From assembly GCA_903912445.1 (NCBI GenBank), contig CAIWHP010000130.1:1-64000 (forward strand): DNA of 64,000 nucleotides. The letters are read 5' to 3'. The DNA is from an uncultured Lentisphaerota bacterium. GTDB lineage: Bacteria; Verrucomicrobiota; Kiritimatiellia; CAIQIC01. Positions 49,646-58,058 of the stretch are shown in pieces. A program made the position numbers and the translations under genes. The first letter of the stretch is position 1. The number at the start of each line of letters is the position of its first letter. Under the pieces are notes generated by a model that searched no databases, was not told where the DNA came from, and saw only the letters and a program-made list of their open reading frames with translations.

Positions 49646-49674
49646 ACGATAACTGAACCGCGGTTCACTTTCAA
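49646..49674 (-). promoter_or_regulatory. lexA promoter
   Basis: On the minus strand TTGAAA (49674-49669) and TATCGT (49651-49646) are 17 bases apart. They lie about 24-52 bases upstream of the lexA ATG. The spacer is occupied by the palindrome at 49654-49667. Confidence 0.65.
49654..49667. promoter_or_regulatory. Probable LexA operator (GAAC-N4-GTTC)
   Basis: TGAACCGCGGTTCA is a perfect 14-base palindrome between the -35 and -10 of lexA, where a bound repressor would block RNA polymerase. The GAAC-N4-GTTC form resembles the box of Gram-positive DinR/LexA proteins. Binding itself is inferred from position. Confidence 0.7.
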
Positions 49675-49687
49675 GCGCGGGACACAC

Positions 49688-49738
49688 TTTCCAAAGGTTG
49701 GAAACGCAACTGGATGGTTTTCCAAGGGTTGGAAACCC
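49688..49738. repeat. Two TTCCAA-TTGGAA dyads upstream of lexA
   Basis: TTTCCAAAGGTTGGAAA at 49688-49704, and a longer copy with arms GGTTTTCCAA and TTGGAAACC at 49716-49738. They lie between lexA and the upstream minus-strand gene, so they could end the upstream transcript or be neutral repeats. Confidence 0.8.
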
Positions 49739-49770
49739 AGAGTTTTTTCGTAGAGGCAGGCGTGCTCTTT

Positions 49771-50961
49771 TTACTTCAACGCATCGGCCGCCGACTTGCC
49801 GATGACGTCCACGCTGCGCTGGAGCGGGTCCGTCTTGGGGCGCACGGGGGAGGGTGCCACGGTTCGCGGCGCGGCATGGGTTCGCAGCAGCGCCAGGATC
49901 CCGGCAATGTCCCCGCTGGCCACGTGCAGTCCTTCCAGATAGCGGCGCACCTCGGCTTCGCCGTTCCCGCCCGTCGCCAGCAGCGCCCGCTGGCCCAGCA
50001 AGGCGGCGGCCTGCTCGTTGGTGGTGGCCAGCTGTTGGACCAGCGCCGCTTTTTCACGGCGCAGCTCGGCGCGCTTCTGCTCGGTTTCGTTCCGCAGGGA
50101 CAGGAGGGCGCGGCGCAGCTGGGCCTCCTGCTCGGTCGCGTGCTTGTCGAGCGCCTGCTGCTGCTGCGCCAACGGCTGGGTTTCTTTGAGCAGCAGCAAG
50201 CCCCACTGGCCGAGCAGCCGGGCTTCTTCCGGCGACAGCTGTCGCGTGACGGGCGCGCGGTCGGGCGCGACGATGGTGACCCAGAAGCCATCCACGCGGG
50301 ACTCTGCCGGCTTCTGCCCGACCAGCGCGAGGGGCGGACCGATCACCGTGTTCCAGGTGACGCCCACGACCGGGATGACGATGGTGTTCACGCCCAGGTT
50401 CCACACCCCGGCGACAGCGGAATCGAGCGCGTGGTAGGCAGGGACAATGGCGACGCCGCTGACGATGCCGCCGGCGGTGCCGACGGTGCCCAGCGCGCCA
50501 CGGAAGGCGGTCTCCACGGTCGATTCCAAGAAGGCCCAAGGATAGGCCATCCACCAGCCGAAGACCCGGCGCTCGGTGCGCGTGCGGGCCACGGAGAAGT
50601 TTTCCCCCCACGCCCGGGGAATCCCCTTGACCGTAAACCCCAGGCCGCATTCCTGCAGCGCCCAGTTGAAGCACGCCTTGCTGCCTTCTTTCAGGGAGTG
50701 GTACTTGTTGGCTTCAATGTATTCGTGGAAGTCGGCGCCCGCCATTTTGAGGTGTTTCCACGAATAGCTCGCGGGCGGAGTGTAGCCGGGGCAAATCCAG
50801 ACGTCGTACCAGGTGCCGGCCGCGTCCTGGATGCGGCCCAGATTCAGCAGATCTTTCTTCTGCTGCCATGACAGGAAATAGCCCGGATCGTCGGCCTTGG
50901 CGGAGGGCGTCAGGCCCAGCAAAAAAACTGCGCACAGCATGCAAACGACGGCTCTTTTCAT
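49771..50961 (-). CDS. Exported protein of unknown function with a coiled coil
   Basis: This 396-residue protein has a signal peptide (MKRAVVCMLCAVFLLGLTPSAKA). The mature N-terminal part has several Trp and Cys residues (YFLSWQQKKDLLNLGRIQDA, ACFNWALQECGLGF). A hydrophobic Gly/Ala-rich stretch lies at about 155-205. A charged coiled coil follows at about 235-315 (LDKHATEQEAQLRRALLSLR). No family is recognised. It is on the same strand as lexA and lysS, with dyad repeats between it and lexA. Confidence 0.7.
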   Translation of the reverse strand: MKRAVVCMLCAVFLLGLTPSAKADDPGYFLSWQQKKDLLNLGRIQDAAGTWYDVWICPGYTPPASYSWKHLKMAGADFHEYIEANKYHSLKEGSKACFNWALQECGLGFTVKGIPRAWGENFSVARTRTERRVFGWWMAYPWAFLESTVETAFRGALGTVGTAGGIVSGVAIVPAYHALDSAVAGVWNLGVNTIVIPVVGVTWNTVIGPPLALVGQKPAESRVDGFWVTIVAPDRAPVTRQLSPEEARLLGQWGLLLLKETQPLAQQQQALDKHATEQEAQLRRALLSLRNETEQKRAELRREKAALVQQLATTNEQAAALLGQRALLATGGNGEAEVRRYLEGLHVASGDIAGILALLRTHAAPRTVAPSPVRPKTDPLQRSVDVIGKSAADALK

Positions 50962-50986
50962 TTCATCGTTTCCTGTCCGGATCGAC

Positions 50987-52429
50987 TCACCCGCGCGGCT
51001 TGAGCTGTGGGAAGAGGACGACGTCGCGGATGCTCTCGGCGCCGGTCAGCACCATGATCAGGCGGTCGATGCCGATGCCCATGCCACCCGCGGGCGGCAT
51101 GCCGTGCTCGAGGGCTTCGATGAAGTCGTTGTCCATTTTCGAGGCGTCGCCCTTGGCCTGTTCCTCGAAGCGCTTGCGCTGCTCGATGGGGTCGTTGAGC
51201 TCGCTGTAGCCGGGCGCGAGCTCGCGGCCGCGGACGACGAGCTCGAAGACGTCCACCACCGTCGGGTCGTCGGCGCACGCCTTGGCGAGCGGGACGAGCT
51301 CCACCGGCAGGCGTGTGACGAACGTGGGGTTGAGCAGCGTGCGCTCGACGAGCTTCTCATAGACCTCGTGCGTGATCTCGCCGCGGTTCCATTCCTTGGG
51401 AACATCGAGGCCGAAGCCGCGCGCGCGTTCGCGGGCGGTTTCCAGCGGCAGGTCGTACCAGTCGGCGCCGGCGCGCTCGAGGATCAGCTCGCGGTAGGTG
51501 ACGATGCGCCACGGCGAGGCGAGGTTGACCGCCAGTTCGCCCGCGCCGACCTGCAGCGTGCCCAGCACCTTCTCGGCGACGGTGGTGACGAGGCTCTCGA
51601 CCAGCCGCATCATGCTGCGGCAGTCGCCGTAGGCCTCGTAGATTTCGACCATCGTGAACTCGGGGTTGTGCGAGCGGTCGAGGCCCTCGTTGCGGAAGTT
51701 GCGGTTCAGTTCGAAGACCTTGTCGTAGCCGCCGACGAGCAGGCGCTTGAGGTAGAGCTCGGGCGCGATGCGCAGGAACATGTCGGCGCTCAGGGCTTCG
51801 TAGCGGGTCTTGAACGGGTTGGCGGCGGCGCCGCCGGCCATCGCCTGGATCATCGGCGTCTCGACCTCCGCAAAGCCGCGGCCGGTGAGGAAGGCGCGCA
51901 TCTCGGCGATGATGCGCGTGCGGCGGTCGAAGAGCTGGCGCACCTCGGGGTTGGCGATCAGGTCGAGGTAGCGCTGGCGGTAGCGGATTTCGACGTCCTG
52001 GAGGCCGTGCCACTTTTCCGGCAGCGGCAGCAGCGCCTTGGAGAGCAGGGTCCACTGCTCGGCCTTGACCGATTTCTCGCCGGTCCGCGTGACGAACAGC
52101 GGGCCTGCGACGCCGACGTGGTCGCCGAGGTCGATGAACTCGAACGCGGCGAAGGCGGCCTCGCCGACGGCGTCCTTCTTCACATAGATCTGGAGGCGGT
52201 CGGGGCCGTCCTGGATGTGGGCGAAGATGCTCTTGCCCATCTGGCGCTTGGAGACGACGCGGCCAGCGAGGCGCACGGCCTTGTTCTCGGCAAAGTCGGC
52301 GAGCGTTGCCGCGACCGTGCCCGTGCGCTCGAACGCGGCGCCGAACGGCGTCTGGCCGAACTCCTGCAGCTTCTGGAGGTTGAGCAGCCGCTGCTGCCGG
52401 AATTCATTTTCTTTCGGTCCGTGTTCCAT
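50987..52429 (-). CDS. lysS: Lysyl-tRNA synthetase, class II
   Basis: This 480-residue enzyme charges tRNA-Lys. The N-terminal OB-fold anticodon-binding domain spans about 50-150 (VRLAGRVVSKRQMGKSIFAH). Class II motif 2 is FELNRNFRNEGLDRSHNPEF and motif 3 is GIGIDRLIMVLTGA. Conserved ETPMIQAMAGGAAANPF fits motif 1 and its vicinity. The length is usual for the bacterial enzyme. It is probably transcribed with purU upstream or alone; 83 bases separate them. Confidence 0.97.
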   Translation of the reverse strand: MEHGPKENEFRQQRLLNLQKLQEFGQTPFGAAFERTGTVAATLADFAENKAVRLAGRVVSKRQMGKSIFAHIQDGPDRLQIYVKKDAVGEAAFAAFEFIDLGDHVGVAGPLFVTRTGEKSVKAEQWTLLSKALLPLPEKWHGLQDVEIRYRQRYLDLIANPEVRQLFDRRTRIIAEMRAFLTGRGFAEVETPMIQAMAGGAAANPFKTRYEALSADMFLRIAPELYLKRLLVGGYDKVFELNRNFRNEGLDRSHNPEFTMVEIYEAYGDCRSMMRLVESLVTTVAEKVLGTLQVGAGELAVNLASPWRIVTYRELILERAGADWYDLPLETARERARGFGLDVPKEWNRGEITHEVYEKLVERTLLNPTFVTRLPVELVPLAKACADDPTVVDVFELVVRGRELAPGYSELNDPIEQRKRFEEQAKGDASKMDNDFIEALEHGMPPAGGMGIGIDRLIMVLTGAESIRDVVLFPQLKPRG

Positions 52430-52512
52430 GATGAGTACCTTTCCAATGCAAATAGCGCGGCGAGATTAGAGGCCGCTGGCCGGCAAGTCAAGGGAGCGGG
52501 CGCGGCCGGCGG

Positions 52513-53379
52513 TCAGTCGAAGATCACGGTCTTGTTGCCGTGGACGAGCAGCTTGTGCTGCAGGTGCAGCCAGACGGCGCGGGCGAGCACGATCTTCTCG
52601 AGGTCTTGCCCCTTGCGGACGAGCTCCTCGACGCTGTCCTTGTGGCTGACGCGGATGATGTCCTGCGCGATGATCGGCCCCTGGTCGAGGTCGGCCGTGG
52701 CGTAGTGCCCGGTCGCGCCGATGATCTTGACGCCGCGCGCGTAGGCGGCGTGGTAGGGCTTGGCGCCGACGAACGCAGGCAGGAACGAGTGGTGGATGTT
52801 GATGATGCGGTGGGGGAGCGCATCGATCAGCACGGGCGAGAGGATTTGCATGTAGCGGGCGAGCACGACGAGGTCCACCTGCTGCTCGCGCAGCAGTTCG
52901 ACCGCGCGCCGCTCCTGCACGGCCTTCGTCTCCGCCGAGACCGGCAGGTATTCGAAGCGGATGCCGAAGTTGCGCACCAGCGGGCCCAGGTCGGGATGGT
53001 TGCTGATGACCAGCGGGATCTGGACCGGCCACTCGCCGGACTCGAAGCGGCCGAGCACGTCGAACAGGCAGTGCGATTGCTTGGAGACAAAGACGGCGAT
53101 GCGCTGGACGACATCGGAGAAGTGCAGCCGCCAGTTCATGCTGAACTGCTCGGCCAGCGCCCGGAAGGCCCCGGGGATTTCCTCGCGCTTGAGCGAAAAG
53201 CCCGCGACCTCCCACTCGATGCGCATGAAGAAGACGTTCTGCTCCAGATCCACGTGCTGGTCGAGGTAGAGGATGTTGCCGTGATGCTGCAGCAGGAAGC
53301 CGGTGACCGCGTTGACGATCCCGCGCTGGTCCGGGCACGAGATCAGCAGCACCGCCGAAACTGGAGAGGATTTGCTCAT
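52513..53379 (-). CDS. purU: Formyltetrahydrofolate deformylase
   Basis: This 288-residue enzyme hydrolyses 10-formyl-tetrahydrofolate to formate and tetrahydrofolate, balancing one-carbon units. The N-terminal ACT domain (about 7-90: VLLISCPDQRGIVNAVTGFL) is the usual glycine/methionine regulatory domain. The catalytic formyltransferase-like domain carries INIHHSFLPAFVGAKPYHAA and GVKIIGATGHYATADLDQGP with catalytic Asn/His/Asp. The ATG at 53379 is chosen; a TTG upstream (53418) would overlap more of the divergent gene. The start lies 56 bases from the divergent archease start. Confidence 0.95.
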   Translation of the reverse strand: MSKSSPVSAVLLISCPDQRGIVNAVTGFLLQHHGNILYLDQHVDLEQNVFFMRIEWEVAGFSLKREEIPGAFRALAEQFSMNWRLHFSDVVQRIAVFVSKQSHCLFDVLGRFESGEWPVQIPLVISNHPDLGPLVRNFGIRFEYLPVSAETKAVQERRAVELLREQQVDLVVLARYMQILSPVLIDALPHRIINIHHSFLPAFVGAKPYHAAYARGVKIIGATGHYATADLDQGPIIAQDIIRVSHKDSVEELVRKGQDLEKIVLARAVWLHLQHKLLVHGNKTVIFD

Positions 53380-53434
53380 GAGCGAGATTTTATACTGGCT
53401 TCCGGCCTGTTGCCTCAAGCATCATCTTCAGGAC

Positions 53435-53890
53435 ATGGTTGATGGTGGATGGAGAACGCTGAAGAGTGGCAATGTGAAGCACTGGGAACATTTTGAACAC
53501 AAGGCCGATATCGGCATCCGCGGCTACGGGGCGACGCCGCCGGCCGCGTTCGCGCAGTGCGCGCTCGCGCTGACCGCCGTCAGCACCGACCCGGCGCAGG
53601 TCGCCCCGCGTGTGCCGGTCTCCATCGCCTGTGCTGCGCCGGAGCTGGATGCGCTGCTGCTCGACTGGCTCGGCGCGCTGCTGCTGGAGATGGACCGGCG
53701 GAAGATGCTGTTCAGCCGCTACGAGATCCAGATCGCGGAGGGCAAACTGACCGCCACCGCGTGGGGCGAAACCGTAGAGCCCGCCCGGCATCAGCCCGCC
53801 GTTGAAGTCAAAGCCGCCACCTATCACGCCCTGGCGGTCCGCCAGCTTGCCGATGGTTCGTGGCTGGCGCAATGTGTTGTGGACGTGTAG
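53435..53890 (+). CDS. Archease, RtcB cofactor protein
   Basis: This 151-residue archease family protein activates the RNA ligase RtcB by promoting its guanylylation. The N-terminal metal motif is HFEHKADIGIRGYG with the conserved Asp. The C-terminal motif KAATYHALAVRQLADGSWLA ends VVDV with another conserved Asp. The start is uncertain (ATG 53435, or GTG 53474 nearer the family start). rtcB begins 57 bases downstream, a recurrent pairing. Confidence 0.9.
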   Translation: MVDGGWRTLKSGNVKHWEHFEHKADIGIRGYGATPPAAFAQCALALTAVSTDPAQVAPRVPVSIACAAPELDALLLDWLGALLLEMDRRKMLFSRYEIQIAEGKLTATAWGETVEPARHQPAVEVKAATYHALAVRQLADGSWLAQCVVDV

Positions 53891-53947
53891 GCCCGTGCTG
53901 GTTGACGAATAACTTGACTGATAGCGGACTAATAATGAGGACCGAAC

Positions 53948-55378
53948 ATGGATACCTCGCGACTGACGCAGAAGAATGCGACGGAGTGGGTGCTGGAACC
54001 GCACGGCACGATGCGGGTGCCGGGCGTGCTCTTTGCCGACGAGCAGCTGATCCGCGAGATGGATGACCAGGTGCTCGACCAGGTCGCCGGCGTGGCGAGC
54101 CTGCCGGGCATCGTCACCGCCGCCTTCACCATGCCGGATGCGCACTGGGGCTACGGCTTCCCGATCGGCGGCGTGGCGGCGTTCGACGCCCACAAAGGTG
54201 GGGTGGTCTCCGCCGGCGGCGTCGGCTTCGACATCTCCTGCGGCGTTCGCACGGCGCTGACGAAGATGCACGTGGACGAGATCCGGCCGAAGCTGGAGAA
54301 GCTGGCCAACCTGTTGCTCGCCCGCATCCCGGCCGGCGTCGGCAGCACCGGTACGCTCAAGCTAAATGCGAAGGAGCTCGACGACATGTTGACGGGCGGC
54401 GCGGCGTGGGCGGTGCAGCGCGGCTTCGGCACGGCACGCGACCTCGCGCGCATCGAAAACCACGGCTGCATCGCCGAGGCCGAGCCGGCGCAGGTTTCGC
54501 AGAATGCCAAGAGCCGCCAGTTCGACGAGATGGGCACGCTGGGTTCGGGCAATCACTACCTGGAACTGCAGGAAATCGTCGAAATCTATGATGAGAAAAT
54601 CGCCGCGGCTTACGGCCTGCGCGTGGGCGAGGTCGCGGTCAGTCTCCACTGCGGCTCGCGCGGGCTGGGGCACCAGGTGGCCACTGATTTTTCCAAGCGC
54701 ATGGTCGCCGCCGCCGCGCGGCACGGCATCGCACTGCCCGACCGCGAACTGGCCTGCGCGCCCATCCATTCCGACGAAGGCCGCGCCTACCTCGGCGCGA
54801 TGAGCGCGGCGATCAACTGCGCGCTGGCGAACCGGCAGATCCTGCTGGAACTGGTGCGGCGGACGTGGCACGAGGTCTTCCGCGGGGTGGACATGGAGTT
54901 GCTCTATGACGTCTCGCACAACACCTGCAAGCAGGAGGAGGTCGCCGTGGACGGCCGGCCGCAGCGGCTGTGGGTCCACCGCAAGGGTGCGACGCGCGCC
55001 TTCGGCCCCGGTCACCCGGAATTGCCGCCGGAGTTGCGCGCCGTCGGGCAACCGGTGTTGATCGGGGGCACGATGGGCACGGCGAGTTACATTCTCGCCG
55101 GCACGACGGAGAGCGCCACCCACGCTTTTTCATCGGCGTGCCACGGCGCGGGCCGGGCGATGAGCCGGACGCAGGCGCTCAAGCGGTGGCAGGGCCGCGC
55201 CGTGATGGACGACCTGGCCCACCGTGGCATCGAGATCCGCACGAGTTCCTATCGCGGCATCGCCGAGGAGGCGCCCGGTGCCTACAAGGATGTCGACCGC
55301 GTGGTGGCGGTGACGCAAGCGGCCGGGCTGTCGCGCCAGGTCGCCAAACTCATCCCGCTGGCCTGTGTGAAAGGGTGA
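53948..55378 (+). CDS. rtcB: RNA-splicing/repair ligase RtcB
   Basis: This 476-residue GTP- and manganese-dependent ligase joins 2',3'-cyclic-phosphate and 5'-OH RNA ends. Metal-binding motifs include GVGFDISCGVRTA, LGSGNHYLELQE, LHCGSRGLGHQV and YDVSHNTCKQE. Substrate and GMP motifs include HRKGATRAFGPGHPELP and SACHGAGRAMSR, whose H399 is probably the guanylylated histidine. The C-terminal Arg/Lys-containing TSSYRGIAEEAPGAYKD fits the family. It is flanked by archease upstream and a phosphoribosyltransferase whose start overlaps its stop (TGATG). Confidence 0.96.
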   Translation: MDTSRLTQKNATEWVLEPHGTMRVPGVLFADEQLIREMDDQVLDQVAGVASLPGIVTAAFTMPDAHWGYGFPIGGVAAFDAHKGGVVSAGGVGFDISCGVRTALTKMHVDEIRPKLEKLANLLLARIPAGVGSTGTLKLNAKELDDMLTGGAAWAVQRGFGTARDLARIENHGCIAEAEPAQVSQNAKSRQFDEMGTLGSGNHYLELQEIVEIYDEKIAAAYGLRVGEVAVSLHCGSRGLGHQVATDFSKRMVAAAARHGIALPDRELACAPIHSDEGRAYLGAMSAAINCALANRQILLELVRRTWHEVFRGVDMELLYDVSHNTCKQEEVAVDGRPQRLWVHRKGATRAFGPGHPELPPELRAVGQPVLIGGTMGTASYILAGTTESATHAFSSACHGAGRAMSRTQALKRWQGRAVMDDLAHRGIEIRTSSYRGIAEEAPGAYKDVDRVVAVTQAAGLSRQVAKLIPLACVKG

Positions 55379-56013
55379 TGCAGATGATGTTCAGGGATCG
55401 AGTTGAAGCCGCGGACAAGCTGGCCGACAAGCTGGAGTCCTACCGTGGCCAGCGGCCGCTCGTGCTTGGCATTCCGCGCGGCGGCGTCGTGCTGGCCGCG
55501 CGCATCGCCGCGCGGCTGGCGGGCGAGGTGGATGTGGTGCTGACCCACAAGCTCGGCGCGCCGGGCGAACCGGAAGTGGCCATCGGCGCGATCGACGAAA
55601 GCGGGCAGATCTTTCTGAACGATCCATGCTGGCGTCACGACGCTCCCGCTTATCTCGAGCGCGAGGCGGCTGACCAGCTGGCTGAACTGCGCCGCCGGCG
55701 CCAGCTTTTTTCCGCAGGGCGCGCGGCGCACGATCCCGCCGGACGCATCGTCATCGTCACCGACGACGGCCTCGCCACCGGTGCGACGATGCTTGCGGCG
55801 TTGCACGTGCTGCGGGCGCGCCGGCCGGCACGCCTCATCGTTGCCGTGCCGGTCGCACCGCCGGATACGCTGGAAAAGGTCGCTGCGCTAGCCGACGAGA
55901 CGGTCTGCCTCGACGCGCCGGAAGGCTTCATGGCCGTCGGCCAGTTCTACCGCCACTTTGATCAGGTCGCGGACGCCGAGGTCGTGGAGCTTTTGCAGAG
56001 CAAACGCAGCTGA
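55378..56013 (+). CDS. Phosphoribosyltransferase-family protein
   Basis: This 211-residue protein has the type I phosphoribosyltransferase PRPP loop VIVTDDGLATGATMLAAL. An N-terminal GIPRGGVVLAARIAARL pattern is typical of the family often annotated only as phosphoribosyltransferase. The substrate is unknown. Translation is coupled to rtcB through TGATG at 55376-55380, so it probably serves the RNA-repair module; that is an inference from layout. An inverted repeat follows it. Confidence 0.85.
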   Translation: MQMMFRDRVEAADKLADKLESYRGQRPLVLGIPRGGVVLAARIAARLAGEVDVVLTHKLGAPGEPEVAIGAIDESGQIFLNDPCWRHDAPAYLEREAADQLAELRRRRQLFSAGRAAHDPAGRIVIVTDDGLATGATMLAALHVLRARRPARLIVAVPVAPPDTLEKVAALADETVCLDAPEGFMAVGQFYRHFDQVADAEVVELLQSKRS

Positions 56014-56101
56014 ACCACAGATGCCACAGAGGGAAGGAGAGGTTCGCGGAGGATTTTCTCTGTGATCTCCGACCGACTCTGCGGCCTCTGTGGTGAGTTT
56101 T
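56014..56101. repeat. CACAGAG inverted repeat after the phosphoribosyltransferase gene
   Basis: Left arm ACCACAGATGCCACAGAG (56014-56031) pairs at 16 of 18 positions with CTCTGCGGCCTCTGTGGT (56077-56094). GTTTTTT follows. It could act as a terminator. The CACAGAG core recurs at 30831-30861. Confidence 0.65.
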
Positions 56102-56141
56102 TTCTGCCGGGCAAGGCTTGACGGAAGGCGCAGGGGAATTG

Positions 56142-56855
56142 ATGATGCGCCCACCTATGAAGAACCTCGACGCAGTGATCTTCGACTTCGACGGCGTGCT
56201 GGTGGACTCCGAGCCGTTTCACCAGCTGGCGATCAATGCCGTGCTCGCCCCGCTGGGGCTGGAACTGTCGCAGGTGGAATATGAGGAGCACTACCTCGGC
56301 TTCGATGATCGCGGCGTGTTCAAGCATCGCTTCCAGGTGGCGCATCGTCCGTTGGAGCAGACGGAATTACAGCGGCTGGTGGACGCGAAGGCCGTCGCCT
56401 TCACGCAGTTGATCGAGGAGCGCGGTATCGAACCTTTCCCCGGCGCGGTGGAGCTGCTCGCCGCGCTCAAGGCGCAGGATGTGCCGCGGGCCCTCTGCAC
56501 CGGCGCCACCCATCGCGACGTGGTCACGATCCTGCACAAGGTCCGGAGCTTGGACGTGTTCGATGCCATCGTCACCACCGACGAAGTGGCCGTCAGCAAG
56601 CCCGACCCCACCTGCTACCGCCTCGCCCTCGAAAAACTTTGGCTGGCGCATCCGCAGCGCCACCTGCGGCCGCTGCACACGCTGGCGATCGAGGATTCGC
56701 CGTGGGGCATCGAGGCCGCGAAGGGCGCGGGTCTGCGCGTGGCCGGCGTGGAAACCAGCTATGCCGCGCCGCGCCTGCACAAGGCCGACTTCACCTTGCC
56801 CGGCCTCGCCGGCATCACGCCTGCGGCGCTGGACGAGTTGCTGGCGCCCCGCTAA
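56142..56855 (+). CDS. HAD-family phosphatase (beta-phosphoglucomutase-like)
   Basis: This 237-residue haloacid-dehalogenase-fold enzyme has motif I DFDGVLVDS (nucleophile and acid/base aspartates). A helical cap (QLAINAVLAPLGLELSQVEY) follows, then motif II (ALCTGAT), the lysine of motif III (VSKPDPTCY), and motif IV (AIEDSPWGIEAAKGAGLRV). The cap type and motifs match phosphoglucomutase/phosphoglycolate-phosphatase relatives. The substrate is unknown, probably a small sugar phosphate. The ATG at 56142 follows AGGGGAA. Confidence 0.9.
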   Translation: MMRPPMKNLDAVIFDFDGVLVDSEPFHQLAINAVLAPLGLELSQVEYEEHYLGFDDRGVFKHRFQVAHRPLEQTELQRLVDAKAVAFTQLIEERGIEPFPGAVELLAALKAQDVPRALCTGATHRDVVTILHKVRSLDVFDAIVTTDEVAVSKPDPTCYRLALEKLWLAHPQRHLRPLHTLAIEDSPWGIEAAKGAGLRVAGVETSYAAPRLHKADFTLPGLAGITPAALDELLAPR

Positions 56856-56924
56856 CGGCTCTTTTTGCGCCCAACGAGTACGGCCCCGATATTCTAACAA
56901 GAGAGGGCGCCGTACGTGGCGCCC

Positions 56925-57950
56925 CTACGGTTCCTGCTGCTCTTGAGGCCCACTGCGCAGGGAGGACAGCAGCGCCGCCATGTCGGCGGGCAGCGGCGCT
57001 TCCAGGTCCATCATTTGTTGTGTGCGCGGATGCTGGATGCGCAGCTTGGAGGCATGGAGCGCCTGCCGGTCCAGCCGCAGCAAGGCGCGATCCTCGTCGG
57101 TCAGTTGATCCTGGCAGAAGCGGATGAACAGGGCGGGGTCGTGGCCGTAGAGCTTGTCGCCGACGACAGGGTAGCCGAGGGCTTGCAGCGTCGCACGGAG
57201 CTGGTGCAGGCGGCCGGTCATCGGCGTGGCCTCGACCAGGCTGATCGGGCCGGTGGGTTTTCCAGGTTTGGAAAAAGCGGGGGGCACGGTTTCCAACCCT
57301 TGGAAAACCGTCTCGGCCCATTGGCTCGCCTGGCCCTCCGGCGCCGCCGCAGCGGCGACAAATTTCAATTTCTTCCGCACCGGCGAGTCCGCGTCCGGCA
57401 CCAGCAGGCCGCGGGCCTCGACGCGCGCCGGGAAGACGCCTTCGACCAGCACGAGGTATTTCTTTTCGACGCGGCGCGCACTGAATTCGGCGTTGAGTAG
57501 TTTGCCCGCCCCGGCGGTTTTCGCCACGATGGTCAGGCCAGAGGTTTCTCGGTCGAGCCGGTTGACCAGCAGCGGCTGCTCCAGGCCGAAACTTGTCTTC
57601 AGCACGGCCCAGAGCGTGTGGTGGAAGTAGCGTCCGCTGGGATGGCACGGCAGGTTTGGCGGCTTGTTGACCACCAACATTTCGTCATCCTCGAAGACCA
57701 CCGTCACCTCGAGGTTGACGCGCGGTTCGGGGATGTCGTCGGCGAGATACTCGACGACGTCGTCCAGCGCCAGCAGCTGCGCCCCGTCCGCTGGCCGGCC
57801 GCCGACCTGGACACGGCGCTGCGCCAGGCGCTCGGTCCAGCCTGCCGCATCATGATAGGGGAAACGGCGGACGAGAAAAGCGAGCACGGAGGCCCCGGCG
57901 AAGGGGCCCGGCACGCGGGATTGGATGCGGCGTTTCATCTGGCGCGCCAT
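56925..57950 (-). CDS. RluA-type RNA pseudouridine synthase with an embedded repeat
   Basis: This 341-residue enzyme isomerises uridines in structured RNA. An S4-like RNA-binding segment is near 20-95. The catalytic domain has EDDEMLVVNKPPNLPCHPSG and VNRLDRETSGLTIVAKT, with the catalytic Asp in RLDRETSG. TGRLHQLRATLQALGYPVVG and GDKLYG complete the RluA/C/D pattern. Which uridine is modified cannot be read. Between the conserved segments the frame translates a pair of dyad repeats in-frame (WAETVFQGLETVP, then PAFSKPGKPTG). The ATG at 57950 follows GGGGGAC. Confidence 0.9.
   Translation of the reverse strand: MARQMKRRIQSRVPGPFAGASVLAFLVRRFPYHDAAGWTERLAQRRVQVGGRPADGAQLLALDDVVEYLADDIPEPRVNLEVTVVFEDDEMLVVNKPPNLPCHPSGRYFHHTLWAVLKTSFGLEQPLLVNRLDRETSGLTIVAKTAGAGKLLNAEFSARRVEKKYLVLVEGVFPARVEARGLLVPDADSPVRKKLKFVAAAAAPEGQASQWAETVFQGLETVPPAFSKPGKPTGPISLVEATPMTGRLHQLRATLQALGYPVVGDKLYGHDPALFIRFCQDQLTDEDRALLRLDRQALHASKLRIQHPRTQQMMDLEAPLPADMAALLSSLRSGPQEQQEP
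57258..57310. repeat. Dyad repeat pair inside the pseudouridine synthase gene
   Basis: TTTTCCAGGTTTGGAAAAA (57258-57276), and a copy with arms CGGTTTCCAA and TTGGAAAACCG at 57287-57310. Both lie within the coding sequence and preserve the frame. The added protein segment is in a surface-loop-like region before SLVEATPMTGRLHQL. Confidence 0.8.
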
Positions 57951-58058
57951 GTGTCCCCCGAAGGAGGCCTCCATGGCAAGCGTTAACGTAAAAGTGAATT
58001 GCTTTGATTTGCGCCTGTCCATCCGATAAAAATCCGGCGGCGGTGCGGGAATAAAATT

